From: Byssovorax sp.
GTDB taxonomy: Bacteria; Myxococcota_A; Polyangia; Polyangiales; Polyangiaceae
Direction: 5' to 3'
NCBI GenBank assembly: GCA_025362495.1
Contig: JANYGI010000176.1
Location: 1-64,000 of the forward strand
Length of the DNA: 64,000 nt
Part shown: positions 58,856 to 64,000 of the stretch, piece by piece
Numbering within the stretch: position 1 is the first letter of the stretch
Layout of the letters: each line of letters opens with the position of its first letter
Position numbers and translations under genes: made by a program
Notes under the pieces: model-generated
What the model was told of the DNA's origin: nothing
What the model saw: the letters and a program-made list of their open reading frames with translations, nothing else
The model's database searches: none

Positions 58856-59153
58856 GGGAACGTTACAGCTTCGTGACAAGTCGTCTTCCTGGCAAGGAAT
58901 GGAAGCGCCGGCGGGCGACATTTCTCGTCCCACCTGCGGCGCGCTGCGGCGGGGCCCGGGCCTGGATCGGGAGGTCCCTCAAGGGTCGTCGCGTCCGACG
59001 CGGCGCGGCGGCGCTCCGGGCGCGCATCCTCGGGTCATCGTCGCGACGGCGGGATCGGGTTGGAATGCGCTCGTGGCCGGGGAATGCGGCTCCGGGGCGC
59101 GCCGCGCGGCGCAGACGGCGCCATCCGCGCCGATCTGTATTACCCTCCGGCCC

Positions 59154-59786
59154 GTGCCGCGCGCCCAGGTCGCTTTCGCTGTCCTCGCCTCTGCGATCCT
59201 GGCTCTCGGCTGCGGCGCCTCGTCGATCCCCAGCCCCAGGGAGGCCGTCGCGGCCTACGCGGACGCGGCGGCGCGGGGCGACGCCGACGCCATCTACGCG
59301 CTCATGAGCGAGGACGGGCGCCGCGCGCTCTCGCCGGCCGAGGTGCGCAAGATCGTGGCGGACGAGCGGGCCGAGCTCGCGGATCAGAGCCGCGCGGTGA
59401 CGGCGCCGGGCGTGGTGGTGAAATCGAGGGCCCGCGTGCGTTACCCCGACGGCGAGGACGCGTCGCTGGTGCTCGACGATCAAGGGGTGTTTCGCGTCTC
59501 CGGCGTCGACGCGCTCCCCGCGGGCGCGCGCACGCCCGAGCAGGCCCTGGAGCAGCTCCGCCGCGTGCTCGCTCGCCGCAGCTACGCGGGGCTGATGCGC
59601 GTGCTCTCGCCCGCGACGCGGAGCGCGATCGAGACCGATCTGCGATCGCTGGTGGTCGGGCTCGAGCACCCCGAAGGCCTCGAAGTCCTGGTTGCGGGCG
59701 ACTCGGCCACGGTGCAGATCCCCGGCGGGCACGAGGTGAAGCTCAAGCGCGAAGGGACGAGCTGGCACGTGGAGGACTTCGATTGA
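59154..59786 (+). CDS. small lipoprotein, first gene of a VWA-type cluster
   Basis: 210 residues from a GTG at 59154: signal VAFAVLASAILALGC (Cys20), then a helical segment resembling NTF2/SnoaL-like or DUF4878-type domains (EAVAAYADAAARGDADAIYALMSEDGRRAL), a shorter second copy later (ARTPEQALEQLRRVLARRSYAGLMRVL) and beta strands VRYPDGEDASLVLDDQ and VQIPGGHEVKLKREG. The stop overlaps the next gene's start by 4 bp (TTGA), indicating translational coupling. Confidence 0.75.
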   Translation: MPRAQVAFAVLASAILALGCGASSIPSPREAVAAYADAAARGDADAIYALMSEDGRRALSPAEVRKIVADERAELADQSRAVTAPGVVVKSRARVRYPDGEDASLVLDDQGVFRVSGVDALPAGARTPEQALEQLRRVLARRSYAGLMRVLSPATRSAIETDLRSLVVGLEHPEGLEVLVAGDSATVQIPGGHEVKLKREGTSWHVEDFD

Positions 59787-60598
59787 AGCGGATCGCGATC
59801 GCGAACGCGGCGTGCGCGTCCTCGCCGCGCGTGAGCCGGCGCGCTGCGATCACGGCGATCTCCGCGGCCGCGGCGGCGCTCGTCACGGGGCTGCCGCGCG
59901 CGGCGCTGGCCTTCGGTGAAGAGGGCGCGTTCAACCCGCGGGTCCTGCTCACCGGCAACGCCCGCTGGGAGGGCGTGCGCACCACGGCGCCCGGCCGCTG
60001 GTCGAAGGAGCTCGCCGATCGCACCAGCGCGCCTGCGAAGCTCGGGCCCGGGACCGTGCGCGCCGACGAGCCCGCGCTGCTGGCGGAGCCCTTCGCGCTC
60101 TGGGGCGGTGACGCCGCCGTGCCCACGCTCACCGATCGCGAGGTCAGCGGGCTCAAGCGCTTCATCGCCCTCGGCGGGGTGCTGTTCGTCGACGACTTCG
60201 CCCCGGAAAACGGGGTCTTCCTTCGATCGGTCAAGCGCGAGCTCGCGCGCGTGCTGCCCGAGGGATCGCCGATCCCCATCGGCGACGAGAACGTGATCTT
60301 CAAGTCGTTCTACCTGTTGCGGCGCGCGGTCGGGCGCGTCGAAGGGCCGGCCAAGCTCGAGGCGATCATCCGCGGCGGGCTGCCGCAGGTGATCTACTCG
60401 TCGCACGATCTGCTGGGCGCGCTGGCGCGATCGCCCTCGGGGATCCAGCCGATCGCGGTGACGCCGGGCGGCGATCGCCAGCGCGAGAAGGCCGTGCGGC
60501 TCGCGGTCAACGTCGCGATGTACGTGCTCTGCTCCAGCTACAAGGACGATCAGGTCCACGCTCCTTTCCTGATGCGTCGCCGAAAGTCCACGCCGTGA
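59783..60598 (+). CDS. DUF4159-domain protein with twin-arginine-like signal
   Basis: 271 residues from a TTG at 59783. The twin-arginine-like signal is SRRAAITAISAAAAALVTGLPRAALAF. The DUF4159 domain follows: FNPRVLLTGNARWEG, LSGLKRFIALGGVLFVDDFAPENG (glutamine amidotransferase-like fold) and FLRSVKRELARVLP. These proteins form a set with von Willebrand A proteins in bacterial aerotolerance (Bat)-like or MoxR-linked clusters; no MoxR ATPase or DUF58 gene is here. It overlaps both neighbours (TTGA and GTGA). Confidence 0.85.
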   Translation: MKRIAIANAACASSPRVSRRAAITAISAAAAALVTGLPRAALAFGEEGAFNPRVLLTGNARWEGVRTTAPGRWSKELADRTSAPAKLGPGTVRADEPALLAEPFALWGGDAAVPTLTDREVSGLKRFIALGGVLFVDDFAPENGVFLRSVKRELARVLPEGSPIPIGDENVIFKSFYLLRRAVGRVEGPAKLEAIIRGGLPQVIYSSHDLLGALARSPSGIQPIAVTPGGDRQREKAVRLAVNVAMYVLCSSYKDDQVHAPFLMRRRKSTP

Positions 60599-62862
60599 AC
60601 AAGAGCTTCGCGCTCTCGGGCGATCTCGCGCAACCGTTCGTGATCCTGGCGTGCGCGCTCGCGGCGCTGAGCGCGGGGCTGCTGTTGCTCGAGCTGTGGC
60701 GGACGCGGCGCGCGCGCGGATCGGCGTGGCGGATCGGCGCGACCGGGCTCCTCGCGGTGCTCGGGTTGCTCGCGGCGGTGCTGCGTCCCGTGGGGATCGT
60801 GTCGAAGGGCAGCCTCGTCGGGCCCAAGGTGATCATCCTCGCGGATGCGTCGCGATCGATCGATTTGCCGGGGCTCGAAGGGTCGCGACGGCAGATGATC
60901 GATCGCGCCCTCGCCGAGCTCGAGAAGCGATCGGGCGAGGTGCGCTACTCGGTGCTCGCGTTCGGTGACGGGGCTCCGACGCCCGTCGACGGCGGCGGCG
61001 ATCCCGCGAAGGGCGCGGCGCCGGGCAAGGGCGCACGCGCTCCATTTCACCCGCGGGCGAGGCTGAAGTCCGATCTCGGCGCGGCGCTCGAGTCGATCGC
61101 CCGCGCCGCGGACGAGCAGCCCGCGGCGGTCGTCGTGCTCTCGGACGGGCGCCTCGATCGGCCGGGCGAGACGGGCGCCGGCGAGGCCGTGAAGGCGGCG
61201 CTCGGCGCGCTCCAGGTGCCGGTGCACACGGTGTCGCTCGCGGACACGGCGCCGCGCGACGCCAGCATTCGCCGGGTCCTCGCCGCGGGCGCCGCGGTCG
61301 CGCATCAGCCGTTTTCCCTGCGGATCGAGATCGGGTGCGACGGCGGCCTCGCCTGCGGCGACGTGCCGGTGGTGGCGCGCGAGCTGCGTGAAAAGGGCGA
61401 GCCCACCGAGCTCGCGTCGGGCACGGCGCACGTCGTCGCGGGGCGCGCCACGGTCGAGCTGCCGATGACGATCGAGCGGGCGGGCGCGCGGATCCTGGAG
61501 ATCTCGATCCAGGCGCCCGAGGGCGACGTCATCCCGGAGAACGATCGCCGCTACATCACCCTCGACGTCACGCGCGATCGCGTCCGCGTCCTCCACGTGG
61601 CGGGGCGGCCGACGTACGACGTGCGCGCGCTGCGGATGTGGCTCAAGAGCGACGCGTCGGTCGACGTCGTGGCGTTCTTCATCCTGCGGACGCCGGCCGA
61701 TCACGTGCAGGCCTCGTCGGACGAGCTGGCGCTGATCCCGTTCCCCGTCGACGAGCTCTTCAACGAGCACCTGCCGAGCTTCGACGCCGTCGTGCTGCAG
61801 GACTTCAACGCCGAGCCGTACGGGCTCACCAAGCACCTGCCGTCGCTCGCGCGCTACGTCGACAAGGGCGGCGGCTTGATCATGGTCGGCGGGCCCGACG
61901 CGTTCGGGCCCGGTCATTACGGCGGGACCAAGCTCGCCGACGTGCTGCCCGTCGAGCTCAGCCCGGATCGCGGTGAGCAGGGGGTGGACCTCGCGGGGTT
62001 CACGCCGCGCTTCACCGAGGCGGGGCGCGTGGCGCCGGTGCTCGCGCCCCTGCGCGCGCTCATCGGCGAGGATCTGCCGGAGATGCCCGGCGTCGACATC
62101 GTGGGCGACGCCCGGCGCGACGCGACGGTGCTGCTCGAGCACCCGACCCGCAAGACGGCGAGCGGCGCGCCGATGCCGATCCTGGCGCTGGGCGAGCACG
62201 GGAGCGGGCGGACGATGGCCCTCACCGTCGACGGGTCGCACCGGCTGCTCTTCAGCGCCTTCGCGGCCAGCGCGGCGGGGCGGGCGCACGGGGCGTTCTG
62301 GGACGCGATGCTCGGGTGGCTGATGCGCGATCCGCGCTTCGAGCCGGCGGTGATCGACGTGCGCGGCGGGTGTGTCGCCGGCGAGGACACGACGTTGACG
62401 CTGCGTCCTTTGCCGGGGCCGAGCGGCGAAGCGACGGTGACGATTCTGCACCTCGGCAGCGGCGAGGTCGCGGCGACGTTGAAGACGCCTGTCGACGGGA
62501 GCGGCGCGGCGATCGATCTCGGAGCGGGGAAGCTCGCGGCAGGCGGGTATTCGGCCGTCGTGGAGATCGGCAAAGGCACCACCAAAGGGCCGACGACGCG
62601 GCGTGACTTCGCCTGCGAGAGCGGCGGGGACGAGTGGGCCGACTCGCGGCCTGACGAGGATCGTTTGCGGGCCATCGCCGCCGCGACGGGCGGGGTGTTC
62701 GTGCGCGCCGGCGATGCGGGGCAGCTGCCTTTGCCGGCGGCGACGCAGGTGGCGACGGAGCGGCAGGTCGCGGCGGTGCTGCCGGTGTGGGCCTGGACGA
62801 CGATGGCGGCGCTGCTGCTGGGGTTGCACTGGATCATGCGGCGGCGGGGTGGGTTGACGTAG
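60595..62862 (+). CDS. VWA / glutamine-amidotransferase-like membrane protein
   Basis: 755 residues. Two N-terminal helices (PFVILACALAALSAGLLLLEL, TGLLAVLGLLAAVLRPV) flank a short loop, then comes a von Willebrand A domain with the MIDAS motif DASRS and LSDGR, a beta-rich region, a class I glutamine amidotransferase-like domain (VLHVAGRPTYDVRALRMWL; GGGLIMVGGPDAFGPGHYGGTKL) and a final helix near the C-terminus (VWAWTTMAALLLGLHWIM). The catalytic Cys of true amidotransferases is not visible, so this domain is probably structural. The GTG overlaps the DUF4159 stop (GTGA). Confidence 0.85.
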   Translation: MNKSFALSGDLAQPFVILACALAALSAGLLLLELWRTRRARGSAWRIGATGLLAVLGLLAAVLRPVGIVSKGSLVGPKVIILADASRSIDLPGLEGSRRQMIDRALAELEKRSGEVRYSVLAFGDGAPTPVDGGGDPAKGAAPGKGARAPFHPRARLKSDLGAALESIARAADEQPAAVVVLSDGRLDRPGETGAGEAVKAALGALQVPVHTVSLADTAPRDASIRRVLAAGAAVAHQPFSLRIEIGCDGGLACGDVPVVARELREKGEPTELASGTAHVVAGRATVELPMTIERAGARILEISIQAPEGDVIPENDRRYITLDVTRDRVRVLHVAGRPTYDVRALRMWLKSDASVDVVAFFILRTPADHVQASSDELALIPFPVDELFNEHLPSFDAVVLQDFNAEPYGLTKHLPSLARYVDKGGGLIMVGGPDAFGPGHYGGTKLADVLPVELSPDRGEQGVDLAGFTPRFTEAGRVAPVLAPLRALIGEDLPEMPGVDIVGDARRDATVLLEHPTRKTASGAPMPILALGEHGSGRTMALTVDGSHRLLFSAFAASAAGRAHGAFWDAMLGWLMRDPRFEPAVIDVRGGCVAGEDTTLTLRPLPGPSGEATVTILHLGSGEVAATLKTPVDGSGAAIDLGAGKLAAGGYSAVVEIGKGTTKGPTTRRDFACESGGDEWADSRPDEDRLRAIAAATGGVFVRAGDAGQLPLPAATQVATERQVAAVLPVWAWTTMAALLLGLHWIMRRRGGLT

Positions 62863-62960
62863 CCGGCGGCGCGGATTGGCGCGGGGGATGAGGTGGGCGT
62901 GGTGGGCCGATCTTGGCCACTTCGGGCAGGGGACGCGCGGGTGGGCGCCGCGGCTGCAAC

Positions 62961-62993
62961 CCCAACGTGGGACGGTTTCAACCCCAACGTGGG
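62961..62993. repeat. tandem pair of CCCAACGTGGG repeats, 22-bp spacing
   Basis: CCCAACGTGGG at 62961-62971 and 62983-62993, joined by ACGGTTTCAAC. In reverse complement the 33 bp match 31 of 33 positions of the pair at 47284 and 30 of 33 of the pair at 41684. A CACTTCGGGC motif shared with the 44.7-kb locus lies 40 bp upstream. Confidence 0.8.
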
Positions 62994-63310
62994 ACGGGCG
63001 GCGTCGCGATCGCCTGGTATCCTCAGGGACAGCAGGCCGTACCCTGATTCACGGCCGTGGGTATCCGCCGCCACGCGCGCCGGGGTCCCAGGTGGCAACA
63101 TGAGCCATCCCGGACCTCCACCGGCGCGGTCCCTGGCTCCAATTTCGCGTAGCCCACCTGGCTCGCGGCCCCGTCCCGCATTGCTCGCGGTCTCGTCCCA
63201 CGTGGCTCGACGGGGTGTCCGTGCCGTCTCCACCCGTCCTCCCCCCGCGGTCGGCGCAGGCACGAAGCGCCCGGCCTCGCCGCCCTTTTACGATCCCCAG
63301 GGTGCCGATC

Positions 63311-63379
63311 CCCAACGTGGGACGGTTTCCTCGGCCAACCCCAACGTGGGACGGTTTCCTCGACCAACCCCAACGTGGG
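63311..63379. repeat. triple tandem repeat, 29-bp period
   Basis: CCCAACGTGGG at 63311, 63340 and 63369, each followed by ACGGTTTCCTC; the first two units are near-identical over 29 bp (CCAAC closes each). They lie 66-134 bp upstream of the gene at 63445, within the otherwise featureless 582-bp gap after the VWA gene, and are close enough to influence its promoter. Confidence 0.8.
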
Positions 63380-63444
63380 ACGGTTTCCTCCCCGACCGAC
63401 CGCCGAACCCTCCCGCCCCCGCCCCGGTGTACCATCCCCGCCGC

Positions 63445-64000
63445 ATGCCCGAGTTCACGCGCTCCGAAGCCAAATCCCTCTCCACCTGCGTGGACCGCTT
63501 CACCGCGTCGTTCCAGCGCGACGTCGCCGAGGTCATCGCCGGCCAGTTCCGTGGCATCCAGCCGGCCGACATCGCCGAGCTCATCGGCCAGCTCAGCCTC
63601 CTCAACCGCCAGCTCGACAGCCCGCACAAGCCCGTCGCCGTCCACGACGGCCATCGCGGCCTCCTCAAGCGCGTCCTCGTCGACCAGCGCCGCGAGCAGG
63701 CCGAGGCCATCGACGTCCCGCTCCAGAAGGCCGTCGACGCTCAGCTCATCAAGCTCCTCCGCCGCGACCTCGTCTCCCTCGAGTACCTCATGGCCGCCCC
63801 CTGGTTCCAGGAAACGCAGGCCCTCCGCGTCCCCTCGCTCACGGACTACCTCTCGATTCGCCACGCCGAGGCCGCGCAGCCCTCGCCGCTCACCCTCCTG
63901 CCCCGCGAGTACGACGAGAAATTCCACATCCTCGAGGCACCGTCGCTCTTCCTCCCCGATCTCGCGCATTACCGTAAACGCGCGAGCTTTCGCGGCGCCC
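63445..64000 (+). CDS. unknown protein, 3' end outside the window
   Basis: Open without a stop from the ATG at 63445 for 185 codons to the window edge, with strong GC3 bias and plausible protein composition (SLSTCVDRFTASFQRDVAEV; LIGQLSLLNRQLDSPHKP; LLRRDLVSLEYLMAAPWF; REYDEKFHILEAPSLFLPD). It has no signal peptide and a helical, charged character. The family is not recognised. It is invisible if only closed frames are listed. A triple tandem repeat lies just upstream. Confidence 0.6.
   Translation, partial: MPEFTRSEAKSLSTCVDRFTASFQRDVAEVIAGQFRGIQPADIAELIGQLSLLNRQLDSPHKPVAVHDGHRGLLKRVLVDQRREQAEAIDVPLQKAVDAQLIKLLRRDLVSLEYLMAAPWFQETQALRVPSLTDYLSIRHAEAAQPSPLTLLPREYDEKFHILEAPSLFLPDLAHYRKRASFRGA

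Noticed and set aside
63311-63379. CRISPR-like array
   Set aside because: The three units follow each other without unique spacers of constant length, and the same core occurs elsewhere singly and in 22-bp pairs; no cas genes.

Overview
The window comes from a high-GC deltaproteobacterium-type genome, almost certainly a myxobacterium and probably of the Polyangia. The evidence is the many lipoproteins with Gly/Ser/Ala-rich linkers after the lipobox, a eukaryote-like Ser/Thr kinase fused to an ATPase and TPR-like region, a TraA/TraB outer-membrane-exchange-like pair, an IgGFc-binding-type protein and heavy use of GTG/TTG starts. I see no rRNA, tRNA, CRISPR array, prophage or integrase.

Layout. 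0-15.5 kb: scattered metabolic and surface genes (ATP-grasp protein, menB, a CrtI-like oxidoreductase divergent from a TetR regulator with a palindromic operator, a chemoreceptor, an aldo/keto reductase) and a block of secreted lipoproteins, several of them truncated or frameshifted. 15.5-21.5 kb: two large signalling proteins (Ser/Thr kinase-ATPase-TPR; membrane hybrid histidine kinase). 21.6-23 kb: a compact threonyl-tRNA synthetase paralogue without an editing domain, preceded by a short ORF with eight consecutive Thr codons and two mutually exclusive RNA hairpins. This looks like a classical Thr attenuator. 23.4-29.8 kb: wax-ester synthase-like acyltransferase, a cytochrome P450 remnant, TerB-like, SDR, metallophosphoesterase and Cys-cluster genes. 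29.9-39 kb: a cell-surface island with the traA-traB-like pair, outer-membrane and lipoproteins, an IgGFc-binding protein and an OmpA protein.

39-47.5 kb: a Cpx-like envelope-stress operon (Spy/CpxP-like protein, a tiny secreted protein, response regulator, histidine kinase), a neutral-ceramidase homologue, a REP-associated Y1 (HUH) transposase-like gene and DNA-3-methyladenine glycosylase I. This stretch and the far right end carry a dispersed short repeat, core CCCAACGTGGG and extended CCCAACGTGGGACGGTTT, often in tandem at 22 or 29 bp. 47.3-51.3 kb: a four-gene sugar ABC importer operon. 51.4-55.6 kb: an operon of a DUF2326/SMC-like ATPase, an unknown partner and an OmpA-like lipoprotein. 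55.7-62.9 kb: a gluzincin metalloprotease lipoprotein, an unknown membrane protein, and a tightly overlapping trio of lipoprotein, DUF4159 protein and von Willebrand A/amidotransferase-like membrane protein. A gene of unknown function runs off the right edge.

The strongest candidates for something new are the Thr-leader attenuator on an editing-less ThrRS paralogue, the dispersed repeat family around a RAYT gene, and the three-gene ATPase operon.
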